A program made the translations under genes and the position numbers. From assembly GCF_050947875.1 (NCBI RefSeq), contig NC_134568.1, positions 263,322,315-263,386,314 on the forward strand: a stretch of 64,000 bases of DNA, in the 5' to 3' direction. Under the pieces are notes generated by a model that did not search any database, was not told the origin of the DNA, and saw nothing but the letters and a program-made list of their open reading frames with translations. The DNA comes from Dermacentor variabilis. Lineage: Eukaryota > Arthropoda > Arachnida > Ixodida > Ixodidae. This document shows, piece by piece, positions 1 to 10,151 of this stretch (its first letter is position 1; the number at the start of each line of letters is the position of its first letter).

Positions 1-1008
1 CCCGCGGGTGCGGTAGCCCTGCGTCAGGAATTGGCGCCTGGGCGTATATGTATTTCTTTATTAGATTTTATTTACTAGTTGTAACAACGTGCCTTATTGA
101 CGGCGTCTCAAGGACACCAAAGCGGCAACGGGAACTCCAAAGCTAGAACCAGGTCTGGTCCTCTGATTGTGGCTCGCCGAGGCTTGTGCGTGCCAGGAGG
201 GTATAATCTCGGCTGTCCGCTATCGCGAATTACTAATTTTATATGCGAACGTTCGCTGCACCACCTGCATTATTATAATATCAGGTGCTCCACTGATGCC
301 TAAGCTAGCCTCCCTGGAGCAGTACTTGCAAAAAAAGGCAATATATCGTCGCGACTAGAAAAGCACCCCGCAACGAAAAATGGCGCCGCACCATTTCTGC
401 AACATGCCGCGCCCGTGCGAGAAGATATCACGAAACGCCAACGAGGAATCTGCCTACGGGCCTCTTGCATTTCGCCTCTATCCCGGCTGCTGCCGGACGC
501 GTCCTCGGTATTGGAGGGATGAGCAGCGGCTACGTTTTGTGTGCAGGATTATCATAGTAGAAAAAGGCCGCAAAGGACCACAGGGCCCCTGATAAGAAGG
601 AACACTTTAATGCTTAACGTTAACATTTTTATGTGTCCGATTAAGTAAACGGGTATCACATCCGTCATATACACTGTACATTCCCTTCCATCTCTTGCGA
701 CAAATAATTTCACTTTTTTTTTTTCATTATGGAGTGCGGACGGATTTGCCGTGGTAGCAGCGCGTAGAACAGTTATGTAAGTTTGCAACCCAGCAGCACG
801 ACAAAAATTAGTGCATCTGCTGCAATTGGCTTTAAGAATTAATCCTCCTTTTTTCTTAGGGTTCCATTGCTTGTGCGAGCCTGACAGCTCAGTAGACTGT
901 GTGTATCAGTGCTGTATACTTTCCTTTCCTGCAAGACTGATAGGCACATTTATTAAACCCATTTGAGGACTGTTTGGTATGACAAGCCTATTGTTCTCTC
1001 TATCACTA
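1..1008. other. Unassigned non-coding stretch
   Basis: No recognisable gene. Short open frames (the longest about 78 codons) show no family motif and overlap on both strands. A T-rich tract lies at about 714-724. I see no repeat shared with the rest of the window. Confidence 0.5.
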
Positions 1009-1242
1009 TATCCACCGTGGTTGCTTAGTGGCTTTTGTGTCGCGCTGCTAAGCACCAGGTCGCGGGTTCAGATCGCGGCCGTGGCGGTCGCATTTCGATG
1101 GGGGCGAAATGCAAAACCGCCCGTGTCCCATGCTTTGGCAGCGCGTTAAAAAGCCCCAGGGGGTCAAAATTAATCTAGAGTCCCCCACTGCGGCGTGCTT
1201 CATAATCAAGTCGTGCTTCCGGCACGCAAAACCAAAGAATTG
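1009..1242 (+). repeat. tRNA-derived SINE, Ruka-like (copy 1)
   Basis: The head has an A-box-like stretch (gtggttgcttagtggc from 1017) and a B-box-like stretch (cgcgggttcagatcgc, near 1063) as in RNA polymerase III tRNA promoters. The body carries the landmarks shared with 22776-23005 and 32549-32786: a hairpin around 'catttcgatgggggcgaaatg', then 'gcgttaaaaagcccc', then 'cccccactgcggcgtgc', ending in 'cggcacgcaaaacc'. A T-run follows at 1242-1251. This copy is more diverged than the other two: its B box and 'cacgttaaagaacccc' block carry substitutions, so it is probably older. SINEs of this type depend on LINE machinery for movement. Family naming as Ruka-like is from memory. Confidence 0.85.
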
Positions 1243-1603
1243 TTTTTTTTTGCTATGTTGCAGTTATATGAACACTCCTTCCCTGCAAGAACTTGCAACG
1301 TATAAGAATACATACGCACACAGTATACAGATATAAAATTAGCACTTCAGCAAAAGTGTTACTGATGCTGATGGGAGGGGGGGGATAATTATTCTCGGAA
1401 CCTCTGTCCAGTTTTCCCATCAAGTTCGTTCTTGCTATGAAATTCCAACTTCTTGCACTATAATAAGTACTGCGAAAACTACTAGTACATTGTTCACATT
1501 ATCTATACCGTCTACGTGTGAAAACGTTGCTCATGGCCGCCAGAATCCGGGCATCAGCTACACACATCTGTAAAAGGCGCAGAGCAGAAGCGGCCCACGC
1601 ACT
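1243..1603. other. Unassigned non-coding stretch
   Basis: No gene or family recognised. It holds a short G run at about 1376-1384 and otherwise AT-rich sequence. Confidence 0.45.
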
Positions 1604-1820
1604 AAACATTTTAACACCCTTAAGGGTGTAAATCAGTTTGTCGTCAGACGAACATGCTAAGGGTGCTGTAGTCTACACCCTACAGTTGGGGTGCAATTAT
1701 AGCACCCTAGAGGAAGGGCGTCCAGCAAAATAAATTTAGGGTGTAAAGGTGCAAGTCCATATTAACACCCATCTATGCGGGTGTTGGAAGGGCGTACACC
1801 CTTTTATTTCTAGTGTGTAT
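1604..1820. repeat. GGGTG/CACCC palindrome cluster, MITE-like
   Basis: About 200 bases carry repeated copies of CACCC and GGGTG in both orientations. They include a perfect 16-base palindrome ACACCCTTAAGGGTGT at 1614-1629 and a hairpin with AACACCC / GGGTGTT arms at 1763-1784. The motif recurs at 1661, 1675, 1688, 1703, 1738 and 1796. This looks like a folded non-autonomous DNA element, but I find no clean terminal inverted repeat or target duplication, so the class is inferred. Confidence 0.5.
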
Positions 1821-2144
1821 GGAAGGCAGGTTCGGCAGTACATGCCTTCAATTACTACTATGTACAGCGATCCACGCGTAACTCTCACGTGTGCCACAAA
1901 GTTTAAGTTCGGCTACCAAACACACCATCGAACAGCCGGCCTTGAAGCTTCGATGGGCATACACAACACCTATACATGTGGATCACATCACATATTAGTA
2001 ATTCATGGTGTATATTGCAAAACCTGTCTTCGCTGCACAAATACAAATGACACTTCTGAGCATGTATATCAACACCAACGGTTATCCCGATTTCCAGATC
2101 CACAAAACATGCAACACAGACTGGCAAGATATATGCTGCATTGT
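1821..2144. other. Unassigned; 5' edge of Ty3/gypsy copy 1
   Basis: A frame of 141 codons runs through 1749-2174, but its translation shows no domain and it runs into the leader of the gypsy element, so I do not call it a gene. Homology between copy 1 and the related copy at 9337-12430 begins at about 2145; nothing left of that point matches an LTR. Confidence 0.45.
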
Positions 2145-2199
2145 TTTGAGTACGTCAAGGTTGTTATAGAGTGAAGAGTTAACAGCACTAAGGGCAGTC

Positions 2200-3366
2200 A
2201 TGAACTTGAAGGCACTAAAGAAGCCGGAATTGTTGAGCTTGGAGAAAGAGTTGGGCCTCCAAATTGCCGAATCAAAGAGAAAGCCGGAGATCATTGAGGC
2301 GATCCAAGCGATCGGGGCAGACGACGATGAAGTGAAGGAATGTCTAGAGAGCATTGAAGAGAAAGAGGAAGAGCGTAAGCGCCTAGAGAAAGAGAATAAA
2401 GAAGAGCGTAAGCGCCTGGAGGAAAAAGCAGAGCGCGAGCGGGCAGCACGGGAAGCCAAAGAAGAGCGCGATGGTGTTGCACGCGACGCACTCGAAATGA
2501 AGCGCCTAGAGATTGAGCTTCTGAAAGCCCAAAATACTGAAAGACCTAGCACAGAGGCACGTGAAAGCGAGCGCAGAATGACAGACTTGATGGCACCCTA
2601 CGCAGTAGGAGAAGACATAGGTCTTTTTCTGGTACAGTTTGAGCGCACGTGTGAAAAGGTAAAATTCGCAAGAAACATGTGGCCACAACGCTTGCTTACG
2701 TTACTGCCACGTGAGGTAGCTGATATCATCACCCACATGCGGAAAGAAGAAGCAGAGGACTTCAATGAAGTCAAAGCGAACATGCTTAAAAAGTATTGAT
2801 TATCAGCAGAAGCATTCAGGCGAAAATTCAGGGAAGTCGAGAAAACCAAAAGCGAGTCTTACTCAGATTTTGCATACACCTTAGAGGTAAACCTGAAGGA
2901 ATGGTTCAGAGCAGAGGGTGCACTCGGCGACGCCAAAAAGACAATGCAGTGCGTTGATTTAGAACAGTTCTATCGCCGGCTGCCAGTAAACATCAAGTAT
3001 TGGGTTCAGAATAGGCCAGGCGTGGGCACTATCACGAGAGCGGCAAATCTTGCTGAGGAGTACGTAACTCGCCGGGCGTTCGAAGGCAACGAAGCTCCTA
3101 AGAAGGAGGGGAATAAATACAGACCTGACGAGCCAGAGCGGTGGTCGAAGTCAAATCAGTATAAGTCAAAGGAAAGGTCAGATTCGGTGAAAATTAGCGA
3201 CAAGAACAGCAAGGGAAGGGAGGAGTCACCCGAGCAGAGGGCAGAAAGGCAAAAGAGAAAAGTTTTCGAGGCCAAGAAACCAATAGTTTGCTACAACTGC
3301 CAGCAAACAGGGCATATCTCCTTGGGATGCAAAAAATCCCAAACTTGTGTTGATGTCACTAAGTAG
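2200..3366 (+). pseudogene. gag: gag of Ty3/gypsy copy 1 (nonsense codon, frameshift)
   Basis: Structural polyprotein of an LTR retrotransposon, which would form the virus-like particle and bind RNA. The reading frame starts at the ATG at 2200, just after the leader shared with copy 3. Residues about 45-95 are very rich in Glu, Lys and Arg with heptad-like spacing, so a coiled coil is likely. A TGA at 2797-2799 interrupts the frame where copy 2 has Arg in 'KKYRLSAEAF'; the frame continues to 3366. A CCHC zinc knuckle is intact near 3290-3332 (CYNCQQTGHISLGC), the usual nucleic-acid-binding end of gag. Just after it, near 3335, a frameshift separates gag from protease; in copy 3 the two are in one frame. 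Confidence 0.85.
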
Positions 3367-3885
3367 TAACGAAGAAAATCTGAAATTGCTAGAACCATAC
3401 ATTCGAGACCTCGTGGTAAACGGCAAACCGTGTAGAGTGCTTCGCACTCGGCAGCCACAATGGACGTGGTGCACCCGTCGTACGTAGAGGAAGACCAGTT
3501 CACGGGAGAATGTGCTTGGATAAGGCAAGCCGTCGAAACCTCCACTATTTGTCTCCCTGTGGCCAAGATTCGTATCGAAGGCCCTTTTGGAGTGCTGGAA
3601 ATTGAAGCTGCTGTCTAGGCACATCTCCCGCCTCAGTATCCATATTTGTTTTCTAACAAATCTAAGGATTTGCTGCGACGCGGGGGGATCGGGTTTAGTG
3701 AAGGGATAGTGCAAGCCTTAACTCGTTCCAAGGCAAGGGAGCTCGCGGCCAAGGCAGTGTATGAGTGTCCAGTGGTGGAGGAAACAGATTTGACAGAGGA
3801 TTCGTCAACCAGTACCAAACAGGACAGCCCTATAGGGGATGATGCGGAAAGTACGCCAGCTAATGAAAAGGTCGACACATTCTTC
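3367..3885 (+). pseudogene. pro: Aspartic protease region of copy 1
   Basis: Equivalent to the protease of copies 2 and 3. The block 'LLEPYI..LVVNGKPCRVL' is followed by the region where copy 3 has 'RDSAATMDVVHPSYV' with the catalytic Asp-Ser-Ala. In copy 1 an indel at about 3447 breaks the frame at the active site (after 'cgcactcg'), so the catalytic triplet is not readable in frame. The C-terminal block 'YLFSNKSKDLLRRGGIGF' sits in a different frame after a TAG at about 3616-3618. A spacer rich in Glu, Ser and Thr follows and is cut abruptly near 3885. Confidence 0.75.
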
Positions 3886-4690
3886 CTGCACTATGCCCCA
3901 CAACGAAATTTCCCGAGGCAGGGCCCCTCAACGAACTAAGCTCGGTGGAGATCGTCAACGCGCTTTTGTCTATCTTCGCGCGAGTATGGTTTCCCGCAGA
4001 AATCCAGTCAGATCAAAGATCCGTCTTTACGAGCGCACTGACCTCAACGTTTCTGGAAAGGTGTGGTATTAAATTCATTCATAGCTCAGTGTACCACCCG
4101 CAATCAAACGCGCTAGAGAAAGTCCACTCAGTCATGAAACGGCTTTAGCGAGCCGTTTGTTATGAGCCCAACGCCGATTGGGAGAGTTGCTTGCTGCAGC
4201 GATGTTCGCGCTTCGAACTGCACCGCACGAGTCAACAGGTTTTTCACCTTCAGAGCTCGTTTACGGACGCTGCCTTCGCTCCCCTCTTCGTATTGTTCGA
4301 GAAGCCTGGGAAGGTCGGAAGACGATCCTACGGTTCTGGCATACGTGCTAGAGCTGTTGGACTGTCTGCACAATTCTCAAGAATTAACACGGAAGGAAAT
4401 GCGTAAGGCACAAAGCAATGCTAAGCATTACTATGACAGGACGGCTCGCACGCGACGCTTTGAAGTTGGGGAAAAGTTAATGATCCTGAAACCCTCGTTG
4501 AAAAACAAACTAGAGGTTCAATGGGATGGACCGGCTGACATAATTAAGAAATTATCTGAAACGAACTACATAATCACGGTACCGGGAAAACGAAGGACAC
4601 CACAAGTGTACCACAGCAATCTACTTAAACCCTACTGGCTCAGGGAAGCTATTGTGAACATGTCCCTTAACCAACCTGAGGAGATGTCTG
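3886..4690 (+). pseudogene. int: Integrase of copy 1, N-terminus deleted
   Basis: DDE-type integrase that would insert the cDNA. The sequence enters directly in the catalytic core ('SSVEIVNALLSIFARV'), so the HHCC zinc-binding domain and the first catalytic Asp have been lost by a deletion joining protease to mid-integrase. The second Asp is present in 'QSDQRSVFTSALTSTF' and the Glu in 'SNALEKVHSVMKRL'. Frames change near 3940 and again between 4148 and 4390. The C-terminal part has a GPY/F-like module ('NKLEVQWDGPADIIKKL') followed by 'HSNLLKPYW'. It is followed in frame by reverse transcriptase, not preceded by it. That reversed arrangement is the defining oddity of this family. Confidence 0.85.
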
Positions 4691-6142
4691 TCGACTTTCC
4701 GGAGTTAACAGCAGTGACTGAGGCAAAAGACATTCGCGAGACCATTGACAAGTTAGTAGAACAGGCGGAGTTGAATCCGACTCAAAGGGCCGAACTGAGG
4801 GAACTCGTGTTTGAATTTAAAGACGTATTTTCAGACACACCGGGGAGGACCACCGCGATCGTTCACGATATCGAGTTAACCTCGTCGGACCCAGTTCGTT
4901 CGAAAGCTTATCGCGTTTCACCTCGGCAACGTGAAGTCATGGCCGCTGAAATAAAGATGTTAGAGCTAGGTGTAATACAGCCAGGAGAGAGCGATTATAC
5001 CTCGCCTCTTATCTTAGTTGAGGTCCCAGGAAAGGAGCCGTGACCATGTATCGACTACCGCAGGCTCAATTTAATCACAAAGGACCAGTCTTATCCAATA
5101 CCGCATATCAAGGAAAGGCTTGAGACAGTGAGCAAATTTCATCTCTACGCACGATTTAGTCAGAGGGTACTGGCCGGTTCCGTTGACCTAGAGGGCAAGC
5201 AGCCTTGCGGCGTTTATTTCCCCGTTGGGAACCTTTCGTCCGAAAGTCCTGAGCTTTGCATTGAAGAATGCGCCATATGGCTTCTCTAGCCTTATGGACC
5301 AGGTGCTACGAGGAATGGAGGACTTTGCACTACCGTACCTCGATGACATAGCAATCTTTTCTTCATCATGGGCGGACCATATGCAACACCTGCGAACCGT
5401 GCTGTGTCGTAGACGAGAGGCCAACTTATCTGTTAAGGCTCCCAAATGCCAATTAGGGCGTGTGGAAGTAGCTTTCTAGGTAATGTAATAGGGCAAGGTC
5501 ATCGTCGGCCTTCCGATGTTAAACTGACCGCATTAGACAACTTCCCGCAACCACGCACCAAGCGGGACATCAGATCATTCCTTGGCTTGGCTGTTTATTA
5601 CCAAAGATATATCCCGCGGTATTTCGAGTTTGCGAGTTCTTTAACGGATGCTCTCAGAAAAACAGAACCACAAACGGTAAAGTGGGATGACGCAAAAATG
5701 GCTTTTAGTATGCTGAAGAACGCACTAACGAGTCAACCGGTGTTGAATACGCCCGACTACTCTAAGCCATTCATTCTTCAGTGTGATGCCAGCGACAGGG
5801 GTAGGGGGTGGTGCACTGTCAAAAGAGAGAAGACGAGAACGAACACCCTGTACTGCACGCCAGTAGAAAGCTTTCAGTTCGTGAGGAAGCATGCAGTGCA
5901 TCAGAAAAGGAATGCGCCTGCGTAGTATGGGCGGCACGTGCAGAAGATATAGCTTGCTATATCGCTGGTTCAAGGTTCACCATAGAGACTGACCACTGTC
6001 TCCTCACATGGCTGCAGTCCATGTCTACGAAAAACGGTCGTCTTTCGCGCTGTAGCTTGGCTCTTCAACAGTACAGCTTCGATATTCGCTACAAGAAGGG
6101 TAAGCTTAACGGCAATGCCGACGGTTTGAGTCGTTGCCCCTA
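4691..6142 (+). pseudogene. pol: Reverse transcriptase-RNase H of copy 1
   Basis: RT begins with the linker 'FKDVFSDTPGRTTAIVHDIE' and 'SKAYRVSPRQREVM', typical of Ty3/gypsy. A TGA at 5041-5043 replaces Arg in the 'PRPCxDYR' motif. The palm motif carrying the first catalytic Asp is corrupted near 5150-5190. The second motif, YLDDIAIFSS, is intact near 5335-5365. The connection block 'SFLGLAVYYQRYIPRYF' is near 5575-5625. RNase H begins 'FILQCDASDRG' near 5770, is frameshifted near 5815 and 5930, and ends with 'FTIETDHCLLTWLQ' and 'NGNADGLSR' before TAG at 6140-6142. Nothing integrase-like follows. Confidence 0.85.
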
Positions 6143-6304
6143 GAGTAACGAAAGCCTCATGCTCATCCGGGTTTCCGTGGAATTTTTACGTTCGTTCTTA
6201 CGTTTTTTTCCCGCGGTGTAGTCGATTGTTAGCTCATTTTAATAACCACGTCTGAACGCTTTCAAGGAATGGCTCTTTTTAGTGTTCAGGGGGGGAGGAG
6301 GACG

Positions 6305-6741
6305 CACGTAAGGAATGGGAAAGGTGTACGAACCAGCAACGCGCAAAAGAAACGGGCGAGTGCCTAGAATTCCAGGAGGCGGGACGCCCTCCTCTTTGCA
6401 GCAGGCTTTCTGTGCCGGTCACGTGACGTCGACGGAAACAAGAGCCCTCCTCCTTGCAGCAGGCTTTCTGTGCCGGTCACGTGACGTCGACGGAAGCAAG
6501 ATCCCTCCCACGATTGTAGGGAGCCTGTTTAAGGAGCTCCGAAATGTACTTTTTAGATCACTTCATGCTCATCTCATTTTCTTTCACCAACTTTTGAATA
6601 AACCGTGCAAGTTTCGCACCAGAAATCGTCTCGTCGTCGCTTGGTCGCCATGGTCTACCGGATGCCTGCAGCCCGCCGACAACGTCACGCTACCCAGCAG
6701 TAACGTCGGTTGAGCTTCGATAGGCAGGCGCCGCTACAACT
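6305..6741 (+). repeat. LTR (family of the LTR at 12600-13356), 58-bp tandem repeat
   Basis: Homologous over about 270 bases to the reverse complement of 12600-12900, including a shared AATAAA (6597-6602) and the block 'gaaatcgtctcg'. The 5' part holds a direct repeat of 58 bases (from 6386 and from 6444, with a partial third). Similarity continues a little past the probable LTR end into 'gatacgctacc' (6753-6763), which looks like a primer-binding-site region. That would make this a 5' LTR belonging to the downstream pol (6742-9336) rather than the 3' LTR of copy 1. Ownership is not settled; the left edge is approximate. Confidence 0.6.
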
Positions 6742-7992
6742 CGGCAGCAGTACGATACGCTACCCTGGAGTACGCAACACAAGGAACGGCCAGCGCCTTC
6801 CTACAAGAAACGTTTCGCAACATCGCCAGGGTACGACATTTTACCACGAGGTCTGTGTATGCCTACGGCTGTTGCGGGACGCAAGCTCTGGGGCTCCGGG
6901 TCCGAACTCGGAGACGGCTCGCCTTGATCAGAACTCGCCTTGCCAGGACGCCCCTTTCCCTGGCCGTTACAGCTCATATTTACGGATACTGTTCCGAATC
7001 TCTCGGCCAACTTTTGACACCTACGTACCGGATATTTCCGTCCCGTCGCTCAAACCTACCATTGATTTGGTGAGCGCATCACCACTTCGCTCATCGCTAA
7101 GAGGAATCGCTCGACTTCACAGAGGGAAAGCGAAAGTGATGGTTACAAACTTCAGCCAGGAGTTCAAGCCCATCAACAAGGGCACGACGATCGCGTACGT
7201 GGAGGAAATTGTAGAAACCAGCAATGCGTTTGTCCTTTCGGATTCTTATGCATCCACCCCGAGAACCATAGTTTCCGAACCAAACTTTGACATAAATCTA
7301 AGCCTCCCCATGAGTAAGCAACAACAGCTCGAAAGTCTTCTCTGACGACACAAAGACGGCTTCTCGACGTCATCTAGGATTCGGCAAACACCACTACCGA
7401 AGCATCGCATAATAACCGAAGAATTTTCTCGACCGCACTGCCGGAGCCCTTACCGAGTGTCGACGTGAGAACGAGACGCTATATATAAGGCAACAAGCTG
7501 ACGAAATGCTGCGCCACATCATCCTGCCGTCGAAAAGCCCGTGGGCGTCTCCTGTGGTCTTAGTGAAGAAGGATAGAACTCTGCGCTTCTGCGCCGATTA
7601 TCGCCGCTTGAACAAAATAAGGAAGAAACACGTATACCCCCTCCCACGGATATAGGACGCATTATACCGACTGTGCAATGTTAAGTCTATTTCACTAGGG
7701 AATCTGAAGATTCGTTACTGGTAAATTGAAGTCGACGAAAGGGATCGAGATAAGACCGCATTTATCAAGCGAGACGGCCTCTTCGAGTTGAAGGTGAGGC
7801 CATTCGGACTTTGCTCTGCGCCTGCGACGTTCCAACGCGTGATGGACATAATCTTGGCAGCACTGAAGTGGCAGACTTGTCTCGTCTACTTGGATGACGT
7901 TGTAGTCTTTGCCACGAATTTCGAAGATCACCTGAGGCGGCTACAGACAGTACTAGAGGCACTCAAGTCATCTGGACTCATTGCGCTTAAGA
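6742..7992 (+). pseudogene. pol: Second Ty3/gypsy family: leader and RT, left part
   Basis: A conventional Ty3/gypsy pol unrelated in detail to copies 1-3. After a short leader there is no gag, so much has been deleted. The pre-RT linker ('LVSASPLRSSLRGIARLHRG', 'VMVTNFSQEFKPINKGTT') spans about 7070-7185. RT follows in several broken frames: 'PVGVSCGL' near 7540, '[10 protein letters not shown]' near 7580, 'RPFGLCSAPATFQRVMD' near 7797, and the catalytic YLDDVVVF near 7888-7911. At least four frameshifts lie between 7345 and 7788. The element is broken at about 7992 by a LINE and resumes at 9056. Confidence 0.8.
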
Positions 7993-9055
7993 GAGAGTGA
8001 GAGAAGCAACTTTATGTAGTCACCTGCAGAAAGACACCATTACTAAATGGCGCCGCGACGCGGGCCCGGACGTCTTCTCAGCGGGTGGTCTCCACTTAAC
8101 TCCAGCGCGCGTTGCTCCCGCGGTCGGTCGCGCTGAGGGGCAATGTTCCGTCGGTTTCGCTCGGTCTTTGTCTTTCAAGAGCCGCCGAGACCTGCTGGAC
8201 GACCCAGGTTTGGGTTTCGTGGTCGTAGCATTCCGCCGCAGCCGCGAGTCGCGGCGGAATCGTTGTGCTTGTCGAAGCTTCGTCGGGGAACTTGGTGTAA
8301 TGCCATAGGATGTGCCTCAGGGTGGCCCTTTCCTGCTGGCACACGCGGCACACATCACACACATATACTTTCGGGTGCAGATGATTCATTAACACTGGGG
8401 CGGGTAAAGAACCAGTTTGTAATTGTCTGAACAGCACCGCCTCCGCTCGGCTCAGCCCCGGGTGCGGGGGTGGGAAAGTCCTTCGAGCAAGGCGGTGAAA
8501 CTGTGTAAGTTCGTTGAACGTCGTCATGCGGTCCTTGGCACTACACCACGTTGGACGGTCGGTTGCAGCGGCGCGGTTGGTTAGCGCTCGCGCCACTGCG
8601 TGTGCCGTGTCGTTGTGGTTATCATGCTTCTCCGACGCATCGTTGCCCACGTGCGCCGGGAAGCACTTGATTTTAACATTCCTATTCTCTCGTTGCAGGT
8701 CAGCCGAGCACAGAACGCGCACAGCCTCACCACACACTTTGGCCTTGGCATAATTCCGCACTGCACTTCGCGAATCACACAACACCGTCTTGCACGCGGG
8801 GTCGGCAATGGCCAGGGCAATGGCCATCTCCTCCGCCTGACACGCCTCTCGCAGCCGTAAGCAACCGCTGCCCTCGTCGCGCCGAACGACGCCTCGATGA
8901 TGGTAGGTACGAACGTTGCGCTGTCTCCCTGGTATTCCGGCGCATCCACGAACCTTGTATTCCCATTCTTGGCGTGAAAGTCGATGAGGGCCTTGGCCCT
9001 CGCCGCTCTTCTCTTCTTGCTGTTAAACTCCGGGTTCATGTTTCTCGAGTTCTTC
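7993..9055 (-). mobile_element. 5'-truncated RNase-H-bearing LINE inserted in gypsy RT
   Basis: A minus-strand non-LTR retrotransposon 3' end splits the RT of the second gypsy element between 'SSGL..LK' on the left and 'ELL..LG' on the right. The element's 3' end at the left edge reads, on its own strand, 'ataaagttgcttctctcac', a tail style also seen at 39408-39430. The 5' end is truncated inside the RNase H domain. A 9-base match at the two edges is not convincing as a target duplication because gypsy sequence itself could produce it. Confidence 0.8.
8096..9039 (-). pseudogene. LINE ORF2 RNase H and C-terminal region
   Basis: Reading the minus strand, the domain starts with 'NTRFVDAPEYQGDSATFV', containing the first catalytic Asp. 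A frameshift near 8827 leads into 'AIALAIADP' and 'VLCDSRSAVRNYA' with the next catalytic Asp. 'IKCFPAHVGND', with the His, and 'HAVARALTNRA' follow. The C-terminal tail has a Cys-rich block ('CDVCRVCQQERATLRHILWH') and 'LSRAEAVLFRQLQTGS', typical of I-superfamily LINE ORF2 ends. The Glu equivalent falls at the frame break. RNase H would remove RNA from the hybrid during reverse transcription. RT and endonuclease are absent. Confidence 0.85.
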
Positions 9056-9336
9056 GCTTAAGAACTTCTATCCTAGGCCTCGTCAACAGCAAGTGTGGAG
9101 TCCGTCCCGACACGCAGAAGGCAGCCGCCATTGCTAAGTTCCCGTGGCCCATCGGCAAAGGCAGGGCGCAGATTCCTTGGCCTGTGTACCTATTACAGGC
9201 GCTTTGTGACAGACTTCTCAAGCATTTCGAAACCATTAAGTCGTCTCACGAAAGCCGACATCGACTTTAAATGAGAAACACGGCAAGATGACGCATCTGA
9301 GGAGCTGAAACGACGGCTGCAGTAACCGCCGGTGCT
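9056..9336 (+). pseudogene. pol: Second Ty3/gypsy family, right part of RT
   Basis: Continuation of the RT split at 7992. 'ILGLVNSKCGVRPDTQKAAA' with 'IAKFPWP' is the thumb/connection segment that follows YLDD in Ty3/gypsy elements. The sequence then degenerates through several frame changes to 'EELKRRLQ', and 'SPPVL'-like coding ends at about 9336. There it meets minus-strand copy 3 without any LTR. RNase H and integrase are missing. Confidence 0.75.
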
Positions 9337-10022
9337 TTGATCCTTGATCTGGGTGGATTTCTGTGGGAAAGCCCACTCGCGCGAAGATAGACAAAAGCGC
9401 GTTGACGATCTCCACCGAGCTTAATTCTTTGAGGGGCACCGCCTCTGCGAATTTCGTTGCCGGGCATAGTACAGTGAGAATATGCCAGTACCCAGACTGC
9501 GTTGCAGGAAGTGGTCCCACTGTGTCTATTATGAGCCTCCGAAACGGATCCGTGATAATGGGAGCAAGTTTCATTGGCGCTTTAGCCTTATCTCCGCGCA
9601 TGCCTATGCGTTGACATGTGTCGCAGCTTCTCACGAATGCTTCCACTTCCCGAAAGCATCCGGGCCAGTAAAATTCCTGCAGTAAGTGGTCCTTTGTTTT
9701 CCGAATGCCCTGCCTAAAAGCCCCCGTGGACCAGGTGCAGGACCTGTTCACGATAGGGATGCGGCACCACGAGTTAATCGAATTGCACTCTTCTTCGACT
9801 GGCGTACTTTCTATAGAGGACGCCTGCCCTCTTGAGGAACTTCACGTTCTGTTTGGCCACACCTTCTTTCGCGTCTGGCGTTAGGTTCCGCAGGGTGGAA
9901 TATTTATCCTGTTCAGCAATCAATGTGGTAGGGCCTACATCGAATAACTTTCTTCTGTATTCTGCCTCTCGAGACATTTCAGGCTCCGGTGCTTTTTCGA
10001 CCTCTTCATTAGTTATCGGCAA
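9337..10022 (-). pseudogene. int: Integrase of copy 3, 3' truncated
   Basis: Begins on the minus strand with the spacer 'LRNLTPDAKEGVAKQNVKFL' (about 9890-9830). The end of the zinc-binding domain is seen as 'LQEFYWPGCFREVEAFVRSC' with CDTC. The catalytic core has the first Asp in 'LIIDTVGPLPATQSG' and the second in 'IHPDQGS'; the Glu is missing because the element is cut at about 9337. A frame change lies between 9751 and 9774. This copy keeps the N-terminal half that copy 1 has lost, so the two together cover the domain. Confidence 0.85.
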
Positions 10023-10151
10023 TATCCCATATAGGGCTGTCCTGTGTGGTGCTGGTTGACGAATCCTCCGTCAAACCTGTTTCCCTCACCACCCGGCATT
10101 CGTACACTGCCTTGGCCGCAAGCTCCCTTGCCTTGAAACGAGTTAGGGCTT
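10023..10151 (-). pseudogene. Protease-integrase spacer of copy 3
   Basis: Short stretch of copy 3 between the solo LTR and integrase. The sequence from 10117 to 10151 matches, in reverse complement, copy 1 at about 3710-3745 ('cgagttagggctt' against 'cgagttaaggctt'). That match shows where the LTR landed. Confidence 0.7.

Larger units (their letters stand above)
2145..6304 (+). mobile_element. Ty3/gypsy element copy 1, INT-before-RT order
   Basis: A degenerate LTR retrotransposon read left to right as gag (2200), protease (about 3370), integrase (about 3886), reverse transcriptase (about 4690) and RNase H (ending 6142). The integrase lies upstream of RT, as in the intact-order copy at 24591-31186. 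The leader at 2145-2199 is homologous to that of the minus-strand copy at 12350-12430. A purine-rich tract at 6288-6302, suitable as a polypurine tract, follows RNase H. No 5' LTR is seen left of 2145, so the copy is 5' truncated or rearranged. Several nonsense codons and frameshifts and an internal deletion across protease and integrase make it inactive. Confidence 0.85.

Noticed and set aside
1749..2174. A 141-codon frame upstream of gag as a separate gene.
   Set aside because: No motif, and it overlaps the retrotransposon leader shared with copy 3.
7984..9063. CGCTTAAGA occurs at both edges of the LINE in the second gypsy element and looks like a 9-bp target duplication.
   Set aside because: The right-hand copy fits the gypsy coding sequence itself ('FAYEELL' region) and the left-hand gypsy seems to run a few bases further, so the match may be coincidental.
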